Below, one piece after another: positions 34,816 through 46,354 of a DNA stretch of 64,000 nucleotides; the first letter of the stretch is position 1; each line of letters starts with the position of its first letter. The notes under the pieces are model-generated. The model saw only the letters and a program-made list of their open reading frames with translations, made no database searches and was not told where the DNA came from. A program made the translations under genes and the position numbers. Source of the DNA: Astragalus membranaceus (taxonomy: Eukaryota; Streptophyta; Magnoliopsida; Fabales; Fabaceae); contig CM076846.1 in assembly GCA_039519185.1 (NCBI GenBank), positions 148,442,605 to 148,506,604 of the forward strand, written 5' to 3'.

Positions 34816-36137
34816 TATTGAGATTCGTAATTAATTTCACCTATGTTAATTAAAGCCTATTCAGTGTTGTTTTCAAAAAAATAAACTGTAAACAGTCTGT
34901 TACAGTTGGTTTAAAAAACTGTTAAGTTAGTTTTGAAAAATAACTAACTAAACAGTTTGTTATTATAACAAACTGAGCTGGCTGTTTTAAACAACCAAGA
35001 GCCTAACAGCTATATCCATACATCCTGTATATATATACACACACAGTCTTATGAAAAAATCAATCAAAAAATAAAGAATTTTGATACAACAGTTTCTGTG
35101 TAAAAAAGGAATTATTCTACAAATTTCTTTTACCCTTGTACTTTCTGACCCTTTATTCTTCCATACTCTGCGTAGCTTTGTATCCAGTTTTTCTCAGAAA
35201 TTTTTGTGTTGTAATCTTCAACAAGTGGTTGACAAGGTTCCTCACAAAAGAGAGAAAAATAAACAGAGTTAGATATTGTTTACTGTGACTGAAACAATTA
35301 TAAAAAGAAAGAGTGAAGGGAAGAAAATACCTTTCTTTCTCTCAAGGAGAGAACAAATATTGTTGGTGATCTTCAAAGCGTGCAGATCCAGTACATACAG
35401 AAACACAAGATTCAGAAGGTTATCAGTGTTCAGCAAAGAAATAACTCAAACACAACAGATCAGAAAAATAAAGAGCTAAAGGCGTAGTATCTTTACCTTC
35501 TGAAGAGTTCCTCAGCAGTTCTTCCAAAACCTACTCAGAAAAACAGTATCAGTAAGCTAGGGACGTTTGTGTTCATCACAAACAGTAAACTGAAACTGAG
35601 AAATAAGCTAGGGTTTGTGATCATTACCTCTGTAGAAGCAGATTCGTGTCTACAGCGTTCAGATCCTTGAGGATCAAAACCAGAAACAGAAGAAAAAAGG
35701 AAATAAGTCAGAGTTTGAAAACTAGGTTTTTCAAACCGAAGAGAAGAGAACAGAATCTAAGAGAAAAGAAAGCAGATACCTATTCGTAGTAGTGAAGCGA
35801 GGCTTCGCTGAGCTTCTGGGCGTGATTCTAGCAAGCAATCTTCAGGAATCAAGAAACCCAGTTGGGTTTGAGTGGAGGCGACGAAGAGAACGAGAGCTTC
35901 GTCCAAGAAGAGAGAGAGAAATTCTTGAAAAAACTGAGCTAGGTTTTCCAGAAAAGGCTTTTATAGTGATCCAGTTCGTGACCCGTTTCCAAGATCCGCG
36001 TGTAGCAACAGTACACGCCCGCTGGGTTCCGCACGGGTTCTCACAAGCTGGGCTGGGCCATTTACTATTTGCAACCCTGTGTTTTGTTAATACAGCCTGC
36101 AGAGAAAGAAAGTGTTAAAAATTGAAAATATTCAACA
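34816..36137 (+). repeat. Copia 5' LTR
   Basis: It starts TATTGAGATTCGTAATTAA and ends ATTCAACA. A TATA-like stretch CTGTATATATATACAC at about 35025-35040 is the likely promoter. It differs from the 3' LTR mainly by an extra ~20 bases near 34940 and a few substitutions. Confidence 0.88.
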
Positions 36138-36154
36138 TGGTATATTCAGAGCAA
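36138..36154 (+). other. Copia primer binding site, interrupted (initiator tRNA-Met type)
   Basis: TGGTATATTCAGAGCAA begins directly after the 5' LTR. The usual copia site is TGGTATCAGAGC; here three extra bases (ATT) split it. A full-length tRNA pairing would need a bulge. Confidence 0.7.
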
Positions 36155-36302
36155 TAAACGATCCAGGGCAAAAACTACTCTACTCTACGGTTTTCTTTAT
36201 ATTGTTCTTTAATTTTTCTCTCTAAAACACTTACACTGTGAGAAATTGTGTAAGTGTGTGTGTTTACTAATCTTTCAGTTTGTGTTCTAAGTGTATTGCA
36301 GG

Positions 36303-37112
36303 ATGGCTAATACAGGAGGACAAGACAGCTATGTTCCCAAACTCAATGGGAAAGACTATGAGACTTGGTCTATACAGATGAGACCTGTTCTTGGTGCTCA
36401 AGGATGTCTGCATGTGGTAAGACATGGCCTTACACCTCTAACAGGAACTGAAAATGCTGCCCAAAGGAAAGAATACCTGGAGAATGAGATAAAAGACTTC
36501 AAAGGTCTGTCCCTCATTCATAGAGCCCGTGGAGAGGCTGATTTTGAAAGAGTAAGGGGCTGTGAATCATCTAAGGCTGCCTGGGATGCCCTAGCAGCTT
36601 ACTATACTGGGAATGCTCCAACTAAGGAAGAAAAACTTCAAGCTTTGAGAGCTCAGTATGAAAGTCTTAAGATGAAAAAGGAAGAAAAAGTTACTGATTT
36701 CTTCAACAGAGTGAAGAAGATCAAAAATGAAATGGCCCTTCAAGGAGAAAAGCTTGAAGAAACTGCCCTATGCAAGAAGATACTAAGGTCAATGCCTAAG
36801 AAGTGGTATGTGGTAACTAACACTATTGAGGAAACTACAAAGAGTGAAGACCTGAAGTTAGAAGAACTTCAGGGCAAACTAGAGGCCAAGGAAATCAGAA
36901 TGGAGATCCTTAATGAAGACTCTGAAGAGGAGGATCAAGCCATGTATGCAGCTAAGTCCAAGCACAAGAAAGGCAAAAAACGAGGTAACAGCAAACAGAC
37001 CAAGGGGTCTAAGGGAAAGGCAGGTAAGCCTAAACCTAAGTCTAAATCTGAATCATCTGAAAGTAACACTGCACCTAAGAAAAAGGATAAGTCCCACCAG
37101 AAAAGGTACTAA
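36303..37112 (+). CDS. Copia gag
   Basis: The frame begins MANTGGQDSYVPKLNGKDYE just after the leader (an upstream in-frame Met at 36291 is less likely) and encodes 269 residues. It carries the copia gag pattern: LNGKDYETWSIQM near the N-terminus, AWDALAAYYTG, LRAQYESLKMKKEEKVTDFF and KILRSMPKKWYVV. The C-terminus is Lys-rich and ends HQKRY at TAA 37110-37112. No CCHC zinc knuckle is seen before or after the stop, unlike most plant copia gags. The pol frame is +1 relative to gag. One extra A in the AAAA run near 37098 would explain the break; a programmed shift cannot be excluded. Confidence 0.82.
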   Translation: MANTGGQDSYVPKLNGKDYETWSIQMRPVLGAQGCLHVVRHGLTPLTGTENAAQRKEYLENEIKDFKGLSLIHRARGEADFERVRGCESSKAAWDALAAYYTGNAPTKEEKLQALRAQYESLKMKKEEKVTDFFNRVKKIKNEMALQGEKLEETALCKKILRSMPKKWYVVTNTIEETTKSEDLKLEELQGKLEAKEIRMEILNEDSEEEDQAMYAAKSKHKKGKKRGNSKQTKGSKGKAGKPKPKSKSESSESNTAPKKKDKSHQKRY

Positions 37113-38931
37113 TACTAAAGATTCAGTTTCTGAAGCCAATGTGGCTAAGGAAGAGTCTGAATCTGACTCAGATGAATCAGATAAAGTTGCCTATAGTATG
37201 CTATGTAAGGAAACTAAATTAGCTGAACATAGGAAGATTAAAACTAATTTGAAAAAGGCTAAAGAATATGTTGTTTTAGTAGTAACTGGAAGTAATGGTA
37301 AAACTGTCACTGAGATATGGTATTTAGACTCAGCATGTTCTAAACATATGACTAGTAATAAAAGTTGGCTTATTAACTTTGATCCCACAGTTAGAACTTC
37401 TATTAGATGTGCTGATGGAAAAACTATAGTTTCTAAAGGTAAGGGAAACTTAGAATTAACAAGGGTTGATGGGAAAAAGGTTATAGTCTATGATGTGTTG
37501 TATGTGCCTGAAATTAGTTGTAATCTAATAAGCCTAGGACAGCTTGTTGAAAAAGGCTTTTCAGTTCTTATGAAAAATGCTAAGTTGAAATTGTTTGATA
37601 AGAATGATCACCTAGTTTTAACTACCCAACTAGCAAGTAATAGGACTTTTAAGGCCAGCATAAGTAAAACTGATGCACTATGTTTAAGTGCTACTGCTGA
37701 CAGTGATACTAAGCTATGGCATAAAAGATTTGGTCACCTTCATTACAAGGCCCTAGATAACCTAAGTACAAACAAACTTGTAAAGGGGTTACCTAAGATA
37801 GTTGATACTAAGGTTAAGTGTACTACATGCTTAATAAGTAAACAACCTAGGAAGAATTTTAAAAAACAGATTGAACACAGATCTAAGGACTTATTGGAAG
37901 TTGTATATTCTGACTTGTGTGGTCCTATGGATACTATATCTATGGGAGGGAACAAGTATTTTGCTACTTTTGTAGATGAATACTCAAAGAAAATTTGGGT
38001 ATATCTACTTAAGGCCAAAAGTGATACTTTCAGTGTGTTTAAGAAGTTTAAGGCCATGGTTGAGACTCAAAGTGGTAAAAGGCTGAAAGTACTAAGGACT
38101 GATGGTGGTGGTGAGTATACTTCAAAAGAATTTGAAGAATACTGCACCACCAGTGGTGTTGTTCATGAGGTGACTCCACCATATACCCCACAACACAATG
38201 GGGTAGCTGAAAGAAGGAATAGGACCATCCTAGAGATGGCCAGAAGTATGACAAAAACAAAGGGACTACCTAAACAGCTATGGGCAGAAGCAGTAGTAAC
38301 TGCTGTCTATATCTTGAATAGGTGTCCTACAAGAGGTTTGGAGGCAAAGGTGCCTGAAACTGTTTGGAGTGGTGAAATACCATCTGTATCCCACTTGAAG
38401 GTATTTGGCTCTATAGCATACAGCCACATACCTGATAGTAAGAGAACTAAACTTGAGGATAAGAGTAAGCCTCTAATCCTTGTGGGATACCATCCTATAG
38501 GGAGTTATAGGTTACTAGATCCTAGTACTAATAAAACTGAGGTATCTAGGGATGTGGTGGTGATTGAGGACAAGCAGTGGGGTTGGGATAAAGCTGAACA
38601 GGTTGGTTCAGTGGACTCTACATCCATTGATGAGGTCTTTAACACTGAACCAGATCCTAATGATATAAGTTCTGATGAGGAAGGTTCTGTTCAACCTAAT
38701 GATGACCCTATTTTACCTAATGAGGACCAAGGTTCACATGAAGAGGAAAATGGGGAGGCTGAACAGGAACCTGAGCAAGCTGTACAGGCTCCTCTTAGGC
38801 CTCAAAGAGAGAGGAGAACACCTAGGAGGATGCTGGATTTTGATATGGCTATGGACAATCAGGTTACTAATGATGGTGACTTGATCCATTTTGGAATGGT
38901 GGCAGATATGGAACCTTTAGACTATGAGTAA
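37098..38931 (+). pseudogene. Copia protease-integrase part of pol, ended by a nonsense codon
   Basis: This is open in the frame that overlaps the gag end. The protease motif is WYLDSACSKHMT (DSA in place of the commoner DSG; DSA variants are known in copia). The GAG-pre-integrase zinc site is WHKRFGHLH...CTTCLISK. The integrase core has the catalytic residues in VYSDLCGP, LRTDGGGEYTS and HNGVAERRNR (D, D, E). The frame stops at TAA 38929-38931 in LDYE*ALKSKDWKKAMEEE, where a Glu codon is expected (GAA to TAA). The same frame continues into reverse transcriptase. Confidence 0.85.
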
Positions 38932-40453
38932 GCCTTAAAGTCTAAAGATTGGAAGAAAGCTATGGAAGAGGAACTTGCCTCTATTGAGAAAAATGGAACT
39001 TGGACCTTGACTAAGTTACCTAAAGGAAAGAGAGCTATTAGTGTTAAATGGGTATTTAAACTAAAGCTTGATCCTAAGGGTAATGTTGTTAAGTACAAGG
39101 CTAGATTAGTGGCAAGAGGTTTCCAACAGAAACAGGGAATTGACTTTACTGAAGTCTTTGCCCCAGTTGCAAGGCATGAGACTATAAGACTAGTGACTGC
39201 ACTAGCCTGTAGTAAGGGCTGGAACATGTATCATATGGATGTGAAATCTAGCTGCCTTCTTAAATGGAACTTTGGAGGAAGTAGTTTACTTAAACCAACC
39301 CCCTGGTTTTATTGAAAAAGGAAAGGAAGATCATGTTCTATACCTGCATAAGGCCTTGTATGGTCTTAAACAGGCACCTAGGGCCTGGAACAAAAGGATT
39401 GATGCCTTCTTTGTTCAGAAGGGTTTCTCTAGATGCACTACTGAATATGGAGTTTATGTCAAAGGTGACATAAACTCATATTTGCTGATTGTATGCTTAT
39501 ATGTGGACGACCTACTTGTGACTGGTAGCTGTCCTAAAGAAATTGTTAAGTTCAAACAGTCTATGAAGGATGAATTTGAGATGACTGATCTTGGAAAACT
39601 AACCTACTTCCTAGGGTTAGAATTTCTAAGGGTCAAAGAAGGAATTATTTTGCATCAACAAAAATATGCAAAAGAAATACTGAAAAGGTTTGAGCTGGAC
39701 AATTGCAATTCTGCAATAAACCCAGCTGAGGGTAACTTAACTAAAAAGGAAGATGAAGAGGGCACTAAAGTAGATGCTACCTACTTTAGACAAATTGTTG
39801 GGTCTCTAAGATATTTATGTCATAGCAGACCTGACATATTGTATGCTACTGGTGTGACCAGCAGATTCATGAACTGCCCTATGAAGATTCATTTGAATGC
39901 TGCCAAGCGCATCCTAAGATATATTAAAGGCACTACTAACTATGGCTTATTTTTTCCTAATGACAGGGCTAAAGGAAAGAACAACCCGGTTGGCTACTGT
40001 GACTCAGATTGGTGTGGAGACAAGCTGGACATGAGAAGCACTAGTGGATATATCTTCTTATTCCAAGGGGCTGCTATCTCTTGGAGTTCTAAGAAACAGG
40101 CCACTGTGGCACTGTCCTCATGTGAAGCAGAATATATTTCTTCTTGTCATGCTGCTACCCAAGCAGCTTGGCTTGAGACTCTACTCAAAGAAATTTGTGT
40201 TAACTTAACTAATCCTGTTAAACTGTTTATGGATAATAAATCAGCTATATGTCTTGTTAAAAATCCTATTTCTCATGGCAGGACTAAACACATTGAAACT
40301 AAGTTCCACTACCTAAGGGAACAGGTTGTTAAAGGCTGCTTGGTACTAGATTTCTGCTCTACAAAGGACCAGGTTGCTGACATTTTTACAAAAGCCCTAA
40401 AGGGAGAAGTGTTCTCTAAGCTAAGAAGGCAACTCAATGTTGTTTCTTTCTAA
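38932..40453 (+). pseudogene. Copia reverse transcriptase-RNase H part of pol, frameshifted
   Basis: RT starts at WKKAMEEELASIEKNGTW and reads through KARLVARGFQQKQGIDF and FAPVARHETIR to YHMDVKS, where four extra bases (AGCT, about 39250-39253) move the frame. Reading resumes as LEEVVYLNQPPGF, HKALYGLKQAPRAW and the catalytic CLYVDDLLVTG. RNase H is complete: GYCDSDWCGD, SSCEAEYIS, FMDNKSAI, TKHIETKFHYLRE and ADIFTKAL. It ends at the stop at 40451-40453. Without the 4-bp insertion and the upstream nonsense codon, pol would be continuous and have all catalytic residues. Confidence 0.87.
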
Positions 40454-40636
40454 GTCTCTAAGAAGGAAATAACCTAAGTCACTGTCTAGGGGCTTGTCCT
40501 AGACCAACTTTCTAAGATCACCTACCAGGGGGTTGTCCTGTGTTTTATGTTGCCTACTGTCTGACCTCTTAGCTTAGACCTAGCTTAGTTTAAGGTAGGG
40601 CTATTAATTCCAAAAGGTTCTTTGATTAAGGTAGGG
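40454..40636 (+). other. Copia 3' leader and PPT region
   Basis: This non-coding segment contains two related phrases, AGGGGCTTGTCCT and AGGGGGTTGTCCTG. A purine-rich tract AAGGTAGGG touches the 3' LTR and is the likely PPT. Confidence 0.6.
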
Positions 40637-41933
40637 TATTGAGATTGGTAATCAATTTCACCTATGTTAATTAAAGCCTATTCAGTGTTGTTTTCAAAAA
40701 AATAAACTGTAAACAGTCTGTTACAGTTGGTTTAAAAAACTGTTAAGTTAGTTTTGAAAAATAACTATACAAACTGAGCTGGCTGTTTTAAACAACCAAG
40801 AGCCTAACAGCTATATCCATACATCCTGTATATATACACACACAGTCTTATGAAAAAATCAATCAAAAAATAAAGAATTTTGATACAACAGTTTCTGTGT
40901 AAAAAAGGAATTATTCTACAAATTTCTTTTACCCTTGTGCTTTCTGACCCTTTATTCTTCCATACTCTGCGTAGCTTTGTATCCAGTTTTTCTCAGAAAC
41001 TTTTGTGTTGTAATCTTCAACAAGTGGTTGACAAGGTTCCTCACAAAAGAGAGAAAAATAAACAGAGTTAGATATTGTTTACTGTGACTGAAACAATTAT
41101 AAAAAGAAAGAGTGAAGGGAAGAAAATACCTTTCTTTCTCTCAAGGAGAGAACAAAGATTGTTGGTGATCTTCAAAGCGTGCAGATCCAGTACATACAGA
41201 AACACAAGATTCAGAAGGTTATCAGTGTTCAGCAAAGAAATAACTCAAACACAACAGATCAGAAAAATAAAGAGCTAAAGGCGTAGTATCTTTACCTTCT
41301 GAAGAGTTCCTCAGCAGTTCTTCCAAAACCTACTCAGAAAAACAGTATCAGTAAGCTAGGGTTTGTGTTCATCACAAACAGTAAACTGAAACTGAGAAAT
41401 AAGCTAGGGTTTGTGATTATTACCTCTGTAGAAGCAGATTCGTGTCTACAGCGTTCAGATCCTTGAGGATCAAAACCAGAAACAGAAGAAAAAAGGAAAT
41501 AAGTCAGAGTTTGAAAACTAGGTTTTTCAAACCGAAGAGAAGAGAAAAGAATCTAAGAGAAAAGAAAGCAGATACCTGTTCGTAGTAGTGAAGCGAGGCT
41601 TCGCTGAGCTTCTGGGCGTGATTCCAGCAAGCAATCTTCAGGAATCAAGAAACCCAGTTGGGTTTGAGTGGAGGCGACGAAGAGAACGAGAGCTTCGTCC
41701 AAGAAGAGAGAGAGAAATTCTTGAAATAACTGAGCTAGGTTTTCCAAAAAAGGCTTTTATAGTGATCCAGTTCGTGACCCGTTTTCAAGATCCGCGTGTA
41801 GCAACAGTACACGCCCGCTGGGTTCCGCACGGGTTCTCACAAGCTGGGCTGGGCCATTTACTATTTGCAACCCTGTGTTTTGTTAATACAGCCTGCAGAG
41901 AGAGAAAGTGTTAAAAATTGAAAAAATTCAACA
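40637..41933 (+). repeat. Copia 3' LTR
   Basis: It starts TATTGAGATTGGTAATCAA and ends ATTCAACA. It is collinear with the 5' LTR with few substitutions. It is followed by GAGCA, the right target-site copy. Confidence 0.88.
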
Positions 41934-42608
41934 GAGCAATGCAACTGTTGTTTTAGGCCACAAGTTCGATGCACCGGAGAAACAATATTGAGATATATTA
42001 AGTTTGTCAGTATTTGTAGTGTCGCAAGAGCTCTCAACTTACTCAAAAAATAGCCAGAGCAATGTTGTTGTTGTTTTAGGCCACACGTCTAGAGAACCAA
42101 TACTGATGTGTATTAAGTGTTGTCCATATTTTGTTGTGTCGCAAGCGGTGGCAGATCTTAACAAGATTTATAAAGATGGCCAAAATATTCAACTAATTAA
42201 TATATAAATAATAATAATGAAATAAAAATAAAATAAGCACATGTGAATTGAAAAATAGTATATATAAACAAAATTGTATTGTTAAAAAATAACTTTGATC
42301 GAACAATATAGAGTTGATGGAAACTCATAATCATGCTACTTTTAAGAAATACAAAATAGCAATTTTGTCCTCAACATTCTAAAACATGTGTCAAATTAAT
42401 TCTTTTGAGATTTTTTTTAGCCGTGACTGCACCTGGATGCATCGTTTGTGGAATGATGGATAGCATCAAAACATCTAATGTACTTGCAACACGAGTTCCT
42501 TCACCATTTGGTTGAGTCTGACGAGTCGTATAACAATACTAGCTTAAATGTATTACCGTAGTGAAGTTGTAAAAAAGAGCTTATTTCTAGAGAAAAATAT
42601 ACAAGACC
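41934..42608. other. Intergenic DNA with two degenerate ~120-bp repeat units
   Basis: Units share 'TTGTTTTAGGCCACA', 'GATATATTAAG/GTGTATTAAG' and 'GTGTCGCAAG' (41942-42030 and 42062-42150) and match the unit left of the copia element. The rest is AT-rich with no gene. Confidence 0.6.
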
Positions 42609-43738
42609 AAAGATCGCATAGGGTTTGAAGATCGAGTGTGAGATTAAGGGTTCATTTGGTTGAAGAGAAAGAGGGAAGGGAGAATCTTTTCTCTCTTCTC
42701 TCTTTCTATTATTTGGTTAGCTCTCTTCTCTCTTTCTCTCTTTCCTTACTCTCTCTTCCCTCTTTCACATCAAATAAACACACTCTTAGTGCAAATATAA
42801 GTCATTCTCTCTTCTCTCTTTCTCTCTTCCCTATCTCTCTCGCTTCAACCAAACAATACAAAGTCATTCTCTCTTTTCTCTTTCTCTCTTCCCTTTCTCT
42901 CTCGCTTCAAACAAACGGACCCTAAATGAACAAAGAAATATTAAAGAAATGATTTGTCAAATTACCTTAATCAATCTCTGGCACAAAATCAAAGAGTATG
43001 AAGAACTAGTAAAAGTATTGAACTTTTCTTTAAAACACTGTTTGGTTCTACAGAAAGTGGAAGGAAAAAAAGATAATGGAAAGAAAGGCTAGGGAAGGAA
43101 AGATAGCTTTTAAGTGGGACCCACTCAAAAACGTGATCCCTCCAAATTAGACGGAAACCGGCAGAAAGGTTCACTTTTATTGTAAAATGACAATAAACCC
43201 AAGTATGTCCATTTAATTTACGTGATGATATGTTATCAGTTATTCAGTTATGATGTGCACTGGGCAACGATTTATTAAAAGTGAGAGAAAATGTAGGCCT
43301 CCTAATATGGTTTCCCCTTTCGGTATGTGTGTTTGTAGTGTTTCCTTTCGGTATGTGTGTTTGTAGTGTTTCCTTTCGGTATTTGGATTGTTTAAATCTC
43401 TTCGGTGCAAATAAAAACTTGAAGAAATAATGTGATAGGAATTTCACCCATAATTTTGTCTTTGGAGTACTGTAACGTAAGCACATTTTCTCTCTCTGTT
43501 TTAATGGATGGTGGGAATTTCAATGTACTCCCACTGTACTTTCATAAATCTGATCATACCTCTTGTTATCTCTTTCAAATGATTTCTCTTTTAAAGAAAA
43601 GTTCAATGCTTTTACTAGTTCTTCATACTCTTTGATTTTGTGCCGGAGATTGATTAAGGTAATTTGACAAATCATTTCTTTAATATTTCTTTGATCATTT
43701 AATCTCACACTCGATCTTCAAACCCTATGCGATCTTTT
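42609..43738. repeat. Long inverted repeat (149/150-bp arms) with one arm interrupted by a MITE
   Basis: The left arm 42609-43035 (without the 275-bp MITE and one 3-bp duplication: 149 bp) is the reverse complement of the right arm 43589-43738 (150 bp) with only a few mismatches. The 553-bp spacer holds a threefold GGTATGTGTGTTTGTAGTG-type repeat (43321-43382) and no gene. It could be a foldback element or an old inverted duplication; no target duplication was recognised outside the arms. Confidence 0.85.
42648..42922. mobile_element. Tourist-like (PIF/Harbinger) MITE, 275 bp
   Basis: The terminal inverted repeats are GGGTTCATTTGGTTGAAG on the left and, read inward, GGGTCCGTTTGTTTGAAG on the right. 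Both sides carry the 3-bp duplication TAA (42645-42647 and 42923-42925). The other arm of the surrounding inverted repeat has a single TAA and no insert. The interior is CTCTCTTC-rich and non-coding. Confidence 0.9.
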
Positions 43739-44959
43739 CCTAGGAAGGACCTTGAAATAGTGGTTCAAGATCAATTCTGGATATGCAAGAGAAAAGGATT
43801 GCAATTGTCACCCTTTCCGTATTAAGATTGAAGACAAGCCTTTCAAGGGGTATTGGAAAAAAATGTATTCTCCATAATTAATAGTCACATGAAATATCAA
43901 GGGTATAATTTGAAGAATAAAATTAATTTAGCATTGAATTTGTAAAACACCAATGATGTTGATACAAAAAATCAAAGGACTAAAACATCAAAAATCACGA
44001 GAGGGATAGAGTATAGTAATTATCCTTAGTCAGAAAAATCCAAGTCTTATAAATAAAACATCAGTATGTTGACGTTGTTGAGCTATAGTTGTTGTAGTGC
44101 CCTTTAGTAGCATTGGTTATAGCATTGGTTAGAAATATATATATGATATATTCTTAAATCTAAAATATGTACCCTCAGATGGAATTTTCCCTCTACCAAT
44201 GCCCTTCGGGTTCAGTTTGTAAGAGGCTAGTTTATATTAACTTCTTCTGTATTTTCCACTTTTTGTATCACCCTTTCCCAAAAAAAAAATCTAAAATATT
44301 TACCGAAAATGATCCATAAAATTTAGGTGAAAATTTTGGTACCTTAGAGTTTAGTTGGGTATTGATAACCTTAACCAATTAATTGATGACACATCAGCTT
44401 TTAGTATTTTAAAAACAATAAATTGTTTTTCTTGAGAAAGACTAATTAATTATTTTAAATAACTAATTTTAACTTTGTGTTTTAAACATTGGGTATTGAT
44501 ATCCAACTTTTTTCTGGGCGTGCTACAATTTACCTAAAATAAAAAGTATTATGAGTGTTCAATTATACTCAAGTAGAATTGAATTTGCCTCTAAAATTAA
44601 TTCTAACTTAGTTTATTGTTCTCATTTTTACCTCTAGAAATCCAAACATAATTTTTCACCCACAAAATTATTGTTCAACACACTTTTATGTGAATGTATC
44701 CACTTATAAATCACTTTACGAACACCTCATTTTAAATAAAATCAATTATACAAAATCAATTCAGTCTAAGATCAAATTTCGACACCGTAGAACACTAGAA
44801 AACCACCATGTCTATGTATGTATATTTTCTAAAAGCATCAACAATTACCATAACCCAAAAGGCCAAAACCTATTCCCAAATGAAAAACTACATGTTTTGG
44901 CTTATGTTCTTTCTATGTAAACTATCCAATGTACAAAAAAAATGCCTTCCTTATCCTTA
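43739..44959. other. Intergenic AT-rich DNA downstream of the DUF547 gene
   Basis: No credible coding region on either strand. It presumably holds the 3' UTR and terminator of the minus-strand gene starting below 44960. A segment near 44160-44290 ends in CCCTTTCCC followed by ten A residues, resembling a retroposed 3' end, but nothing upstream is recognisable. Confidence 0.5.
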
Positions 44960-46274
44960 CTATAATAAAAGCAACCTAAAGCTGAAATCATAAGGCTTCA
45001 TTTGTACCAATTGTGAGAGAGACTCTCTTTCCCTTTCTTCAAGGCATTTAACTGCTTGGTTTCTTATTTCTTGAGGTAGTTGGAGGCAAATCCAGTCCAA
45101 TAAAGAATCTAAGTCCTTTGCAAAATCGAGTAAATACCAATCCACCAATTTGGGGATTATTATCTTGTTTGTTTTTGTAATGCCAACTGAAGCTTGTAAA
45201 TAGTCTCTTTTTGCAGCTTCTAACTCTTCATCAACTTGTGATGCTGTATACACTCTCACCTTAATTTCAAACAAAAAGATCCATTATTGCAACCAATCTA
45301 AGGAAATTTATTTATCCAAATGCAAAAAGAAATATGGATGGGTTAGATATAGATACTATTCACTCACCTAAATGCTTAACAATAATATACCAAATTAGTG
45401 GCTATTGCTAAAAATAATTTAATCAGTTTCCACATAATAATTTATATTATTATCGGGAAAGTTGAGAAACAAAAACATACCGCAGGTGAAGACCAACTTC
45501 CACAGGAAAGTGCAAATGTTACTAATGGCTCAGACCATTCAAGGCCAAAGATGCTTCTTGCTTTCACCTCATCATTTTTTGCAGCTTTTGGACAAGTCTG
45601 TCGCAGGGAATCACGATAGGATTAATTGCAATATACGTTTAGGTGCAATGACTAGGGTAGGACATTTTATCATGTGGTTTACGGTGGACCGGTGCTTGTT
45701 CATAACCCGAAACTCAACAACGACTGACGCTCTCTCCTACCAATAGAAGCTTATCGTCCTTCATGACTGCATGACTAAGACGATGACTTGATCCGCATTT
45801 GTTCAACAGAAAACAAGGAAAAACGAATAAGTTGAGCTTTAAGGAACTCATTTGTTTTTCCTTGTTTTTCTGCGAAGAAACTAATTAGGTCATTGTTTCA
45901 ATCATATGGATGTGAGGGACAGTAAGCTTCTACTTATGGGGGACAACATCAGTTGCCTTTGGAGTTTCGAACTATTTGAAAACATCGGTCTACCGTAAAC
46001 CACAATATTCATTGTCCCACCCTAGAAGCCACCAATTTTAGGACATCTTAAGCAACAAGAAATGCTTCAAAAAATAAGGAAAATAAACATAATTGTCAAT
46101 AAACTCAAAGTATAAAGAAGGATAAAGAAAGGACAATATATTTGCACTTACAAACTTAAGGTGATAAGGAAGTCTCAAGATAAAATGCTCTATTGTGATT
46201 GCATTGAGCAACTGGCCCCCCACTACTATTGTTGCCTGATACATGCATTGTCTTGTCTTAGTTAACTTGGAATA

Positions 46275-46354
<80 letters not shown>

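Larger units (their letters stand above)
34816..41933 (+). mobile_element. Ty1/copia LTR retrotransposon, complete but coding-defective, 7.1 kb
   Basis: LTRs of 1322 bp (34816-36137) and 1297 bp (40637-41933) enclose gag, protease, integrase, RT and RNase H in copia order. Flanks GAGGA (34811-34815) and GAGCA (41934-41938) are a target duplication with one change. Both LTRs begin TATTGAG and end TTCAACA, so the ends are TA...CA rather than TG...CA. Coding lesions are a gag-pol frame break near 37100, a nonsense codon at 38929-38931 and a 4-bp insertion near 39250. LTR divergence is low apart from indels of ~20 bp. Confidence 0.9.

Noticed and set aside
44160..44290. Retroposed LINE or SINE 3' end (CCCTTTCCC followed by an A-run)
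   Set aside because: No coding remnant, no target duplication and no upstream homology that I can recognise.
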